Below, piece by piece: positions 12,714 through 22,193 of a stretch of 27,610 bases of DNA. This stretch comes from a virus. Numbering within the stretch: position 1 is the stretch's first letter; every line of letters starts with the position of its first letter. The position numbers and the translations under genes are program-made. The notes beneath the pieces are model-generated. The model ran no database searches, was not told the origin of the DNA, and saw only the letters and a program-made list of their open reading frames with translations. The stretch is from positions 64,001 through 91,610 of the IMG/VR virus record IMGVR_UViG_3300015360_000028. One strand, given 5' to 3'.

Positions 12714-14063
12714 ATGTCACAAGCAAACACCATATCAATTTTCGTTAAAAGTCAGTTCCCTGACAACTTCAATGTTGATGGTGCGCAACTTGTCAAATTC
12801 ATCGAATACTATTACGAATGGCTTGAGCAATATGAAAATCCTGTTTATGTCGCTCGTAAACTTCAAGAATATGCTGACGTAGATTTCATCCCCGACAAGT
12901 TCTTTGATTTTATCCGTGATGAGTTTATGAAGAACATTCCGACGCAAAACGTCGTTGATGACCGTTTACTTGTAAAGCACATCAAAGATTTCTATAGAGC
13001 GAAGGGAACTGAAAAATCCTTTAGACTCTTGTTTAGAATTCTTTTCAATGACGACATCGATTTCTACTACCCAGGCGAAGATATCCTCAGAGCCTCTGAT
13101 GGACGTTGGGTTGTCGAAAGATCGGTTATTGTTAACAGTTTGGTTAGTGACTTCACACCTTTTGTTTCTGTAAAAGGGGAAAACTCTGTAGCAACGGCAA
13201 AGATTGACAGGGTTGCAACATACATTCAGTCAAGCGTTGAAATTACTGAAGTCTATCTCACAAGCATCTTTGGAACATTCCAACAGAATGAATATTTGAT
13301 AGACACTATATCAGGAGACAAGATTGCCTATGTCACTTCAAACGGAGTGACAACTTATCCAGGCTCATGGGCAGGAACAAAAGGTTGGTTATCTTGGGAC
13401 AAATATCTTCAAGATAATTTCTACTACCAGGAATTTTCCTATGTTCTTAAAACTTCTAATCCGGTAAACAACTATCGTGATATCGTTGAAAAGCTAGTTC
13501 ATCCAGCCGGTACAAAACTATTCGGCAGCATTCTCATTATTCCTGATCTTAACCAAGGTCAGTTCTCGAACGTTGCATCCTTAACATCACTATCAGCTGG
13601 GGGTGGCTCGTTGGACTTGGGTGTCGGTGTCGAATCTATCTTAGGCTTCGCTGCAGTTGACGTTGGTACGTCAGGCGTATTCGTGTTCGAATTGATCGTC
13701 GATTCTTACCCGACCCCATTCTCAGCTAATTCATATATTTCAGTAGCCTCTTCAGCAAACGGAGCAGGAACCCTTTCAGTTCTAAATTCTCAGCTTATAA
13801 CTTTCTATGCTTCCAATACAATTTCTGAGCTAAGAGGACTTGAATTAAGTCACTTCTCAGGGGCGGCAAAGATTGTTTATGGAACTGGAACCGACTTCGA
13901 ACCAAGCGTAACCTCAGGGGATGCTCTTGACATCTACAACTCGAATGGCACCTTCCAAACTATCATTTCAAAGGTTTCTTCAGACAGATGGTTAGCACTC
14001 AAAGACGCTCACACATATGGAACAGTTACAGCGAAAACGTATAAATATTATAGCATAGCATAA
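12714..14063 (+). CDS. Baseplate wedge-associated structural protein at the gp7 position
   Basis: A 449-residue protein between gp6-like and gp8-like genes, where T4 has gene 7. The N-terminal 150 residues are conserved in T4-type phages as I know them: SIFVKSQFPDNF, FIEYYYEWLEQYENPVY, a DVDFIPDKFFDFIRDEF segment, IKDFYRAKGTEKSFRLLFRI and YPGEDILRASDGRWVVERS. A beta module follows with EVYLTSIFGTFQQNEYLID. The C-terminal part is a beta-rich, serine/glycine-rich domain. T4 gp7 is much longer (1032 residues), so I do not assign the symbol. The role in wedge assembly is inferred from gene order. The last codons contain a TATAAATA late promoter for the next gene. Confidence 0.6.
   Translation: MSQANTISIFVKSQFPDNFNVDGAQLVKFIEYYYEWLEQYENPVYVARKLQEYADVDFIPDKFFDFIRDEFMKNIPTQNVVDDRLLVKHIKDFYRAKGTEKSFRLLFRILFNDDIDFYYPGEDILRASDGRWVVERSVIVNSLVSDFTPFVSVKGENSVATAKIDRVATYIQSSVEITEVYLTSIFGTFQQNEYLIDTISGDKIAYVTSNGVTTYPGSWAGTKGWLSWDKYLQDNFYYQEFSYVLKTSNPVNNYRDIVEKLVHPAGTKLFGSILIIPDLNQGQFSNVASLTSLSAGGGSLDLGVGVESILGFAAVDVGTSGVFVFELIVDSYPTPFSANSYISVASSANGAGTLSVLNSQLITFYASNTISELRGLELSHFSGAAKIVYGTGTDFEPSVTSGDALDIYNSNGTFQTIISKVSSDRWLALKDAHTYGTVTAKTYKYYSIA
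14040..14047 (+). promoter_or_regulatory. T4-type late promoter (TATAAATA) upstream of the gp8-like gene
   Basis: The octamer overlaps the last codons (KYYSIA) of the preceding gene and lies 28 bases before the gp8-like ATG, the same spacing class as the intergenic late promoters here. It would start a transcript for gp8 and the large fibre-attachment genes. Confidence 0.65.
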
Positions 14064-14075
14064 CAGGGATTAGAC

Positions 14076-15587
14076 ATGGCCGGTATTATTACTAAAAACT
14101 TTCGTCTTCACAACACGACACAGTTCAAGGAACAGTTTTCAGAAGCTGCAGCAACGAATATCTACTTATTCGTAGCCAGAAACAGATCTTGGCCAGACGA
14201 TAACAATCCTCCAGTGCCAACTGAAGTTCTTGATACCGTAGAATATGATATCTGGAACAATATGCTGGCTATGAAGCGCGTCAATGCTTCAGATGTTTCC
14301 TATGCTTCTCCCAGAATTGATTGGATTACCGGAACTGTCTATGCTCAATACACCGCTACAACAACCTATTCCGATGTCGCTCAATACTACGTCGTTACAG
14401 AAGATTATAATGTCTACAAATGTATTTCGAATAATCTTGGCGCCCAATCAACGGTTAAACCCACAGGAGCTCTAACGACTGTTTTTTCTACAGCAGATGG
14501 TTACAAATGGAAGTTCTTATTTGCCGTATCGGCAGCAGACGCCATCAAGTTCTTGACCTCTACTTATATTCCAGTGAACACGCTCACGGTCGACAACGGT
14601 TCATCCCAATGGGGTGTTCAGACTGCTGCAGCTAACGGTTCAATCGAAACCATTTCTGTTACATCTACAGGCTCAGCCTATAAATCACACGCAGGGGTTC
14701 TTGCAGCAGGCGGTACCACATCGGTCACACTTGCATCGGGGGCAGACGCAACAGACGACGTCTACAATTATTCTTCACTTTATATATCTTCAGGAACTGG
14801 AGCAGGGCAGCTTAGAAAGATTGTGAACTATGTAGGTGCAACAAAGGTTGCAACTCTACAGTCAGCATTTTCTCCAGCATTGGATACTTCATCGAACTAC
14901 ATTCTAGGTCCAACCGTAAACGTTACAGGAGATGGAACCTCTCTAACAGCATATGCAAACGTCAACTCAGGCGTCTTAAGATATGTGAACGTTATCGCCA
15001 GAGGTTCGAACTACTCTTATGCGAACGTTACAATTACAGCCAACGCTTCTTGGGGAACAGGCGCTGCAGTTGCTGCTCAGATTTCGCCAAAAGGTGGACA
15101 CGGCAAAGATGCAACCGCAGAACTCTACGCTCATAACTTGATCTTGAACGTAAAACTAACAGGCACAGAATCTTCAACATTCTTTACTTCAAATGATTTT
15201 AGAATCTTGGGGCTTGTAGCCGATCCAATTTCAAACGGTGCGGTATCAGCGGCAGCATCATACAGAATGACAAAAAGATACGTGGTTACTTCACCAGCAG
15301 GAACTCCAACAGCAGATGAAATCTTCACAGGTGGATCTTCGGGCGCTACAGGGTATTTCGTCGAAAAAGCAAACACCACGGTTCTTTTCTTCACAGGCGG
15401 AAGAGGAACATTTACAGCAGCCGAAATCATTACAGGTGGATCGTCAGGAGCAACGGCAACAGTGGCTTCGGTTATTCATCCATTGGTTTCTAAATACAGA
15501 GGCAAGATTATTTACTTTGAAAATAGAGCACCTATCGCCAGAGCATCAGACCAGGCTGAAGACATTAAATTGATTACAAGATTCTAA
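14076..15587 (+). CDS. 8: Baseplate wedge protein gp8-like
   Basis: A 503-residue protein, longer than T4 gp8 (334). The N-terminal 170 residues match the gp8 pattern: NFRLHNTTQFKEQF, NIYLFVARNRSWPDDNNPP, DIWNNMLAMKRVNASDV, RIDWITGTVYAQY, YYVVTEDYNVYKCISNN and DGYKWKFLFAVS followed by YIPVNTL. In T4, gp8 is a dimer in each wedge, holding gp7 and gp10. The C-terminal extension contains two copies of a small motif, one near DEIFTGGSSGAT and one near AEIITGGSSGAT. Variants of this motif also appear in the neighbouring structural proteins. The start has a CAGGGA site upstream and follows the late promoter at 14040. Confidence 0.85.
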   Translation: MAGIITKNFRLHNTTQFKEQFSEAAATNIYLFVARNRSWPDDNNPPVPTEVLDTVEYDIWNNMLAMKRVNASDVSYASPRIDWITGTVYAQYTATTTYSDVAQYYVVTEDYNVYKCISNNLGAQSTVKPTGALTTVFSTADGYKWKFLFAVSAADAIKFLTSTYIPVNTLTVDNGSSQWGVQTAAANGSIETISVTSTGSAYKSHAGVLAAGGTTSVTLASGADATDDVYNYSSLYISSGTGAGQLRKIVNYVGATKVATLQSAFSPALDTSSNYILGPTVNVTGDGTSLTAYANVNSGVLRYVNVIARGSNYSYANVTITANASWGTGAAVAAQISPKGGHGKDATAELYAHNLILNVKLTGTESSTFFTSNDFRILGLVADPISNGAVSAAASYRMTKRYVVTSPAGTPTADEIFTGGSSGATGYFVEKANTTVLFFTGGRGTFTAAEIITGGSSGATATVASVIHPLVSKYRGKIIYFENRAPIARASDQAEDIKLITRF

Positions 15588-15596
15588 GGAATATAA

Positions 15597-18500
15597 ATGG
15601 CCAATAACACCATCGATGCCAATAACTTCACGTTATCGACAGACTTAAACGTCGGTCCTTATTATGATGATTTCAATGCCTACAAAGATTTCTACAGAAT
15701 TCTTTATAAACCAGGTATGGCCGTTCAAGCACGTGAACTTACACAGATGCAAACGATGTTCCAGAAACAGATTGATCGTTTCGGTGAACACATTTTTAAA
15801 GAAGGCTCCATCGTAACTGGCTGCGCCTTCAACATCGATCTTAAAAGACCATTCGTTAAACTAAGAGATGCAAACTACGCGGCAGCAGCGGTGACAGTTG
15901 GCAACTTCGATGGCACTCTTGTTACAGGCGCGACGTCAGGTGTAAAGGCATATGTCTTAACCTCAAACACAGGTTCAGAAGCCGGGGCACCTGATTACAA
16001 AACTATTCATGTCAATTATACCGCATCAGGAACTAACACTCTAGCCTCTACCTTCATTGTAGGCGAAAGACTAAACGCTAACACAGGCTTCTCAGCTAAC
16101 GTTATTTCGTCAAACACAGGATTGGGGTATGGTTCATCCTTCACAGTTGGCGACGGCGTTATTTTCGCAAAAGAACATTTTATTAGAATTGCCGAGCAGA
16201 CAATTGTCCTCGAAAAATATTCAGTGACACCTTCATATAGAGTCGGTTTCAATGTTGTTGAAAGCATCGTAACCTATAACGAAGACACCTCATTAAACGA
16301 CCCTGCTCAAGGTTCTTATAACTACGCAGCACCAGGCGCCGATCGTTTGAAATTAAATGCAGTTCTTGAAAAAAGAGCTCTAACAGCGAACACAGCAAAC
16401 TTCGCTGAATTGTTCTTAATCGAAAACGGCGTTATCAAATCAAAAGCCCAAACGCCACAATACTCAGTTATTCGTGATGAACTCGCCAGAAGAACAGAAG
16501 ATGAATCAGGAAATTACACTGTTCGTGGCCTCGACGTTATCGTTCGTGAACACTTAAATTCTAACACAAACAACGGCGTCTACTATTCAGACGCTGGTGG
16601 TAATCCTTTGAAACTTGCTGCAGGTGTTGAACCCGGTAAGGCTTATGTCAAAGGTTATGATTACGAAAACCTCTACACAAGATATCTTGATATTGATAAG
16701 GGTATCGATTTCATTGATATCGAGCAGCAGACCATTTCAGCAAATTATGGCTCTTATGTATATGTCAACGACGTTTGTGGTTTCTGGGATGTGAACACCC
16801 AACCACTCGTTAAACTCTACAGCACAGCACAAAACAAAGTTTCAGGCAGCTCATATTCAACAGGTTCTGCCTCAGGAGCGATGATCGGTACTGCCAGAGC
16901 TAGAGCAATCGTTTATAATTCTGGAACTGTAAATAATCCAAACGCTGTCTACAAACTATATCTTCATGATATTAAAATGTCTAACGGCGCCTTCTCAGCG
17001 ACCCGCGCAGTCCTCCTAGATGGTGTGACAACAAAGGGCTTTGCTGACACAGTGTTGGTTTCAAACAACACAGTTCTTCAGGAAACTTCTTTTGACACCT
17101 CTGTGTTTATACTTCCTGCAAAAGCAGTGAAGAGAATTAGAGACTCCGCCGGCAACATTGACAACTCATTTCAGTTCTACAAATATTTCGACGTTACAAT
17201 CGCTTCGGGCGGAACATTCTCGATCGCTACCGGTGCAGTTGATGAAACGTTCCCGTATTCAGCAGGTTTATTGAACAACACTCAGATGCTAGCAGACATG
17301 TATGTAGTGACCAATGCTACTCAGCATACGGCTTCTTTGACAGGCACGATCAGCGTAAATTCTGGCTCCAATACATTCAACGGATTGGGCACAGCGTTCA
17401 CAACTCAGCTCGCAGTCGACGATCATATTAGAATCGGTGGCGGCACTATCTACAGAATTCATTCAATTACAAGCGCAAACACCTTAATCGTTACAACTCA
17501 GCCAGGCGGTAACCTGGCATCACAGGTTTATGTAAGAACTTATTATCAGGGCAAGATTATTGACTTCACAAGAACAGGAGCAACCGGTACATCTAGATCG
17601 GTAAACATCACCTCTGCAACCGGTGCAACATTCGACATGAAAGAAACCTTAGCAAGTACAGTATCTGCTACAGCAATCGTGAAGCTAAACAAAGTCGATG
17701 GCCAAGAAAAGAGAAAGGTTCTAAACGCTGACAAATATGTGAAGATCAGAATTTCAACACATCCTTTGACAACCACAGGACCTTGGACACTAGGTATTCC
17801 AGACGTATTCAATATCGTTTCAGTAAGAAGACATACAGCCAACTTCACAACCGTGAGTGATGGTACAGATGTGACTTCATATTTCACCTTGAACACAGGG
17901 CAAACAGATACTCTCTACAACCACTCATCTATTGTAAACTCAGGTGGATTGACTATTGCTTCCGGCGATTACTTACTGGTGAAACTTGATTACTTTGCAC
18001 ATGATACCTCTCAGGGGGTGGGTTACTTCTCAGTTGATTCTTATCCAGTTGATGATATCTCAGTAGCAAATACATCAGCAATAACCACCAAGGAAATTCC
18101 GAGATATACTTCGCCGACATCAGGCATTCTTTATGATCTAAGAGATTCAATTGATATTCGTCCGTCTGTTACGCTCACAGCAAACAGCGTTTCAACATTG
18201 ACCAACATCTCGCAGAATCCAGCAGAATCTACAACACTCGCAACGGTTACTGGTGGCCTCCACTATATGCCACCGAATTCGTATATGCTAGCTGATTTGT
18301 CTTATTATCTTTCGAGAAAAGATTTGGTTACTCTAAACAGCCGTGGTGATTATAAGGTAATTCGTGGCGTTCCTTCGAAATTCCCAATCACACCGACCGC
18401 GCCAGACGACTCGATGACTCTTTCAAAAATTGAAGTAAGTCCATTCCCATCCTTAACAACTTCCATTGCACAGGCATATGGTCGTCAGGACTTGTCAATT

Positions 18501-19346
18501 ACTTTGAAAAAGATTGAGAACAAGCGTTACACAATGAGAGATATCGGCGTCCTAGAAAATCGTATAAATAACTTAGAATATTATGTGACATTGTCATTGC
18601 TAGAAAAAGATACCAAAGATCTAGTTGTTCTAGATGGTAACGGTTTAGATAGATTTAAGAATGGTATCTTAGTTGATTCGTTCACTGGCCACAATATCGG
18701 CAACGTTTATGATGTGGATTACAAGATTGCAATTGACCCATCGTTAGGTGAAGCAAGACCTCAGTTCTTCTTGAACAACGTGGAATTGTTCTTCAATGCC
18801 GCCGTCTCGTCAAATTACGCACGTAGCGCGGCAGACGCAACAATAACAGTGGCCAGTACGACAGCATTCGTAATTGGTGAATCAATTTATCAAGGTGCTA
18901 ACTTCGGTGCAGCTACAGCAGTTGGCGTATTGAGAAGAAAGTCTTCGACAAATCTATATCTTGAACAGGTAACAGGAACATTCGCTGGTGCCACTGCTAC
19001 AAAAGGAAACACTTCTGGTGGATCATCAGTATCCTCAGCAGTAGCACTTCCAACACTTAGTAAGCTGGTGACGCTTCCATATACTCATGAAACACTAATT
19101 GATCAGCCATATTCTACAACCGCAAGAAATCCAGCGGGACTTTTTTACAGATGGAAAGGCGTATTGACGCTGAACCCAGATGCAGATTATTGGGTAGACA
19201 CGACACAGGTTCCAGACGTCCAGGTGAACTTCGACAATAACAAAGATAACTGGGTGCAGAATGTCGGCGTTTGGAGAACTGAATGGAACAACTGGCAGAC
19301 AAACGTTACAGGAACGGCGGGAGACAGAATAAATGAAAAGAGATAG
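15597..19346 (+). CDS. Large DUF4815-type baseplate/tail fibre attachment protein
   Basis: A 1249-residue protein. The N-terminus has GPYYDDFNAYKDFYRILYKP followed by GMAVQARELTQMQTMFQKQI and FGEHIFKEGSIVTGC, the pattern of DUF4815 (PF16075) proteins found after gp8 in T4-type marine and environmental phages. Later segments include VREHLNSNTNNGVYYSD, GKAYVKGYDYENLYTRYLDI and MRDIGVLENRINNLEYYVTL, a short coiled coil. The C-terminus carries LPYTHETLIDQPYSTTARNP and a tryptophan-rich end (WRTEWNNWQTNVTG). Several beta modules with SGA-type loops lie between these. The role is probably a peripheral wedge component that carries fibres, at the place of T4 gp9-gp10. The start has an AAGGA site. An internal TATAAATA at 18563-18570 is probably chance. 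Confidence 0.7.
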   Translation: MANNTIDANNFTLSTDLNVGPYYDDFNAYKDFYRILYKPGMAVQARELTQMQTMFQKQIDRFGEHIFKEGSIVTGCAFNIDLKRPFVKLRDANYAAAAVTVGNFDGTLVTGATSGVKAYVLTSNTGSEAGAPDYKTIHVNYTASGTNTLASTFIVGERLNANTGFSANVISSNTGLGYGSSFTVGDGVIFAKEHFIRIAEQTIVLEKYSVTPSYRVGFNVVESIVTYNEDTSLNDPAQGSYNYAAPGADRLKLNAVLEKRALTANTANFAELFLIENGVIKSKAQTPQYSVIRDELARRTEDESGNYTVRGLDVIVREHLNSNTNNGVYYSDAGGNPLKLAAGVEPGKAYVKGYDYENLYTRYLDIDKGIDFIDIEQQTISANYGSYVYVNDVCGFWDVNTQPLVKLYSTAQNKVSGSSYSTGSASGAMIGTARARAIVYNSGTVNNPNAVYKLYLHDIKMSNGAFSATRAVLLDGVTTKGFADTVLVSNNTVLQETSFDTSVFILPAKAVKRIRDSAGNIDNSFQFYKYFDVTIASGGTFSIATGAVDETFPYSAGLLNNTQMLADMYVVTNATQHTASLTGTISVNSGSNTFNGLGTAFTTQLAVDDHIRIGGGTIYRIHSITSANTLIVTTQPGGNLASQVYVRTYYQGKIIDFTRTGATGTSRSVNITSATGATFDMKETLASTVSATAIVKLNKVDGQEKRKVLNADKYVKIRISTHPLTTTGPWTLGIPDVFNIVSVRRHTANFTTVSDGTDVTSYFTLNTGQTDTLYNHSSIVNSGGLTIASGDYLLVKLDYFAHDTSQGVGYFSVDSYPVDDISVANTSAITTKEIPRYTSPTSGILYDLRDSIDIRPSVTLTANSVSTLTNISQNPAESTTLATVTGGLHYMPPNSYMLADLSYYLSRKDLVTLNSRGDYKVIRGVPSKFPITPTAPDDSMTLSKIEVSPFPSLTTSIAQAYGRQDLSITLKKIENKRYTMRDIGVLENRINNLEYYVTLSLLEKDTKDLVVLDGNGLDRFKNGILVDSFTGHNIGNVYDVDYKIAIDPSLGEARPQFFLNNVELFFNAAVSSNYARSAADATITVASTTAFVIGESIYQGANFGAATAVGVLRRKSSTNLYLEQVTGTFAGATATKGNTSGGSSVSSAVALPTLSKLVTLPYTHETLIDQPYSTTARNPAGLFYRWKGVLTLNPDADYWVDTTQVPDVQVNFDNNKDNWVQNVGVWRTEWNNWQTNVTGTAGDRINEKR

Positions 19347-19395
19347 AAACGGCAATCAAGTTGATTCTAACAGACCGTCTTCGTAAGGGCAAATA

Positions 19396-22191
19396 ATGGC
19401 AACGACACCTAAACAATTTAGAAGTTCAACAACGGCTGCGGCGGCGGCGGCGCCGGCGGCGGCAGACACAACGTCTAGAAGAATTACTGATATTAGAACT
19501 GGAACAAGAACTACCGTTGTTCCTGAAACTGTAAATCAGAGTCTTGGGGCAAAGGTAATAGACGTTTCAATTAGACCGTGGATTAGACCTAGAGAAGTTC
19601 AGTTCACCGCACATGGCATGAAACCCTCAACAAGATTGTGGGCATTTTTTGATGGCGAACCAGTAAAAGATTATATCATTCCAACGAACTCATCTTTCGC
19701 TAACACAGGAAGCCAAGGCTCGTTTCTAACCTCAAACTCTTTAGGAAGTGTCTATGGCATTTTCAAGATCCCAAACTCAGAAGCACTTCGTTTCAGAACA
19801 GGGCAGAGAATCTTTAGAATTTGTGATAGCATTGACAACTCACAAGAGTTGGGGCTTGTAAATACCTCAGCAGAATCAGAATACAACGCAGATGGTCTTC
19901 ATCAAACCGTACAAGACACAGTCATATCGACTAAAGTGCCAAGAATCGTAACAGAAACAGTTACTGAAACAAGAACAAGAGAGCCCCCCTCTGTAAATCG
20001 GCCGGGGCTCAATGATCGGGGGGGGTGTTGCTTCGATCCAAAATCATTGGTTACGATGGCAGATGGTTCCACAAAGCAAATTAAAGATGTAGTCATTGGT
20101 GATAGAGTGCAAGGTTCTACAATGATCAACACAGTTCTTGGAATTGATATTCCAAAACTCTTTTCTAGATATATGTGTTCTTTCAATAACAATTGGGAAT
20201 TCATTTCTGAAGAACACCCTATTATGACAGACAAAGGATGGTCGGCATTTGAACCAGAAAGTCCATATGTAGATTACATGTTCATCGGCAAACTAGCAAA
20301 ACTAGACATCGGTTCTAAAGTTCTAAAGTTAGATGGATCTTGGGAAGAGGTCGTGACGATAAATTACATCGAACAGCCAGAAGATATGGATATTTATAAT
20401 CTTCTATTAGACGGTGATCACACCTATTATGTCGAAGGGTATTCAGTTCACAACAAAGGCTCTGATCCTATAGCACAATCATTCACAATACCGGATGAAA
20501 TTGACAATAACCCAGTTCAGATTGGTGTGTTCGTTACGAAGATCGATTTGTTCTTCCAACAGAAAGACGCAACTCTTCCGGTCATTGTTGAACTCCGTGA
20601 AATGTCTGGTGGTATTATTCTTTCGTCTAGAATGTTGCCTTACTCGCAAGTCATATTATTCCCAGCAGACGTGAACGTTAGTGAAGATGGTTCTGTGGCT
20701 ACACAGTTCGTATTTACAGCACCAGTGTTTCTATACTCGAGGACTGAATACGCATTCGTCGTAAAGCCAGGTGGAACAAATCCGAACTATAAAGTTTGGA
20801 CCTCTAAATTAGGAGAAGAAGATCTTCTAACTGGTTTCAGAATTAATCAGCAGCCAGCAACAGGTGTTCTACTTGCTTCTTCTAACGATTCGACTTGGTC
20901 GGCCGTACAAGATGAAGATATCAAGTTCACACTTTATAGAGCTGAATTCAACAACACTGTGACAGGAAATATTTATCTTGTTAATGAGGGCAAAGACTTC
21001 CTTACTGCCAACAACTCAACTGGATTGTTTGATCTAGAAGCAGTAAGAGGCGAAACAAGATTGACAGTAGGTGCATTAGCAAATGGTACACCAATAGTCG
21101 GGCAAAAGATTTATGGTCTAACTTCTACAACATATGGAACAATCACTAATATTGCCGGCGGTGTTTATAGATTAAAGGACGTCTCGTTTGGAAAAAACTT
21201 CACAGCAGCTGAAGTCCTTCGTTTCAGATACTCAAACAATTTCAACACAGGTGCAACTGGTACTGCAACATCTTATACCCAGCCAACTGGCAAGATCAAT
21301 TTTTATGATATCTATTCCTCAGCAAACACTCTGATTCATATCGCCAACACAGCAGGTGGTTACATTGCAGGCGAATGGATTCAAGGGATGAGCTCAAATA
21401 CTCAGGCCCTAATCCACTCTATCGATGATCTCCAGGTAAACGTATTCCAACCAGATGTGAACTACATCGAGTTTGCTAACACAAACGTTGATTGGTATGC
21501 GAAGACAACTTCAACTGGTCATGCACTTGGATCGACATTCGATCTAATCAATATGGCCGATAACAATGAAACAGCCACAGAAAAAAGAGTTGTTTCTAAA
21601 TCTAAAGAAATCTCAGATATGACCTCGAACAAATCTTTCCAAATCAAGGGAATGATGACGTCAGAATCAAGCCTCTTGTCTCCAGCAATTGATTTGTCGC
21701 TTGCAGGTGTAACCTTAGTCGGTAATATCATAAACAATGTTTCAACAAACGAAACAGGTAAGACAGGTGGAGATGCTAAGGCCAGATATATCACAAGAAT
21801 CGTGACACTCGATGAAGGTCAAGATGCAGAAGATTTGAAGGTCTATGCAACTGTTTACAAACCAGCCGGAACTGATATAAAAGTCTACTATAAGATTCTA
21901 CATGCTGAAGACTCAGATGATTTCTCAGACTTCTCATGGGTCGAAATGGGACAAGACAACACTTCAACATTGGTTTCAGATAATGTCGATAAGTTCGACT
22001 ATAAAGAATTCTCATGGTCGGTTCCAACAGCTAAATTGACAGGGCCGCTTGGTCAGGTTCGTTACACAAACTCAGCCTCGGTTGTCTTTACTGGGTTCAA
22101 AAGATTTATGATTAAAGCAATTCTTCTGGGTTCTGATACATCAGTCATTCCTAGAATGGCCGATATTCGTGTCCTAGCAATGCAGAAATAA
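19396..22191 (+). CDS. Virion structural protein interrupted by a Hint (intein-like) domain
   Basis: A 931-residue protein. Residues 10-25 are an alanine-rich tract (AAAAAAPAAA) from GCG repeats. Residues about 50-200 are a beta-rich domain including RPWIRPREVQFTAHGMKPST. Residues 212-353 are a complete Hint domain. From residue 354 the protein continues with KGSDPIAQSFTIPDE, then VFVTKIDLFFQQKDATLPVI, SGGIILSSRMLPYSQVILF and YSRTEYAFVVKPGG, a conserved structural domain of T4-type phages in which a DP[IL]AQ[ST]F motif is typical. The C-terminal part has further beta modules and ends MADIRVLAMQK. It follows the DUF4815 gene, with an AAGGG site before the ATG, and probably forms part of the fibre attachment apparatus. 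The Hint domain probably processes the protein. Which cleavage or splicing occurs cannot be seen. Confidence 0.75.
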   Translation: MATTPKQFRSSTTAAAAAAPAAADTTSRRITDIRTGTRTTVVPETVNQSLGAKVIDVSIRPWIRPREVQFTAHGMKPSTRLWAFFDGEPVKDYIIPTNSSFANTGSQGSFLTSNSLGSVYGIFKIPNSEALRFRTGQRIFRICDSIDNSQELGLVNTSAESEYNADGLHQTVQDTVISTKVPRIVTETVTETRTREPPSVNRPGLNDRGGCCFDPKSLVTMADGSTKQIKDVVIGDRVQGSTMINTVLGIDIPKLFSRYMCSFNNNWEFISEEHPIMTDKGWSAFEPESPYVDYMFIGKLAKLDIGSKVLKLDGSWEEVVTINYIEQPEDMDIYNLLLDGDHTYYVEGYSVHNKGSDPIAQSFTIPDEIDNNPVQIGVFVTKIDLFFQQKDATLPVIVELREMSGGIILSSRMLPYSQVILFPADVNVSEDGSVATQFVFTAPVFLYSRTEYAFVVKPGGTNPNYKVWTSKLGEEDLLTGFRINQQPATGVLLASSNDSTWSAVQDEDIKFTLYRAEFNNTVTGNIYLVNEGKDFLTANNSTGLFDLEAVRGETRLTVGALANGTPIVGQKIYGLTSTTYGTITNIAGGVYRLKDVSFGKNFTAAEVLRFRYSNNFNTGATGTATSYTQPTGKINFYDIYSSANTLIHIANTAGGYIAGEWIQGMSSNTQALIHSIDDLQVNVFQPDVNYIEFANTNVDWYAKTTSTGHALGSTFDLINMADNNETATEKRVVSKSKEISDMTSNKSFQIKGMMTSESSLLSPAIDLSLAGVTLVGNIINNVSTNETGKTGGDAKARYITRIVTLDEGQDAEDLKVYATVYKPAGTDIKVYYKILHAEDSDDFSDFSWVEMGQDNTSTLVSDNVDKFDYKEFSWSVPTAKLTGPLGQVRYTNSASVVFTGFKRFMIKAILLGSDTSVIPRMADIRVLAMQK
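19981..20025 (+). repeat. Inverted repeat and G8 run at the Hint domain junction
   Basis: GAGCCCC (19981-19987, part of a six-C run) is the exact reverse complement of GGGGCTC (20004-20010), with 16 bases between. Eight consecutive Gs follow at 20018-20025, directly before the two cysteine codons that open the Hint domain. Such runs are otherwise rare in this gene. They encode the Gly/Arg-rich linker NRPGLNDRGG. Confidence 0.8.
20029..20454 (+). other. Hint / mini-intein-like autoprocessing domain (residues 212-353)
   Basis: The 142-residue insert has the intein block order. Block A is CFDPKSLVTMADGSTKQIKD with C212 as the likely nucleophile (C211 directly precedes it), then VVIGDRV. Block B is represented by ISEEHPIMTDKGW, with S in place of the usual T. 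A strand DGSWEEVVTINYI follows. The C-terminal blocks are DMDIYNLLLDGDHTYYV and VEGYSVHN, ending H352-N353. No homing endonuclease is present and the size is that of a mini-intein. The residue after Asn is Lys, not Cys, Ser or Thr, so canonical splicing is not expected. That fits bacterial intein-like (BIL) domains, which tend to cleave. The insert lies directly before the conserved KGSDPIAQSF of the host protein. Confidence 0.85.
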
Positions 22192-22193
22192 TA

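Noticed and set aside
18563-18570. TATAAATA inside the DUF4815 gene
   Set aside because: It is 833 bases from the next gene start and encodes part of NRINN, so it is probably a chance match.
19431-19470. GCG/GGC trinucleotide run at the start of the Hint-containing gene
   Set aside because: It encodes a simple alanine tract in a probably flexible N-terminus. I see no sign of anything beyond codon slippage.
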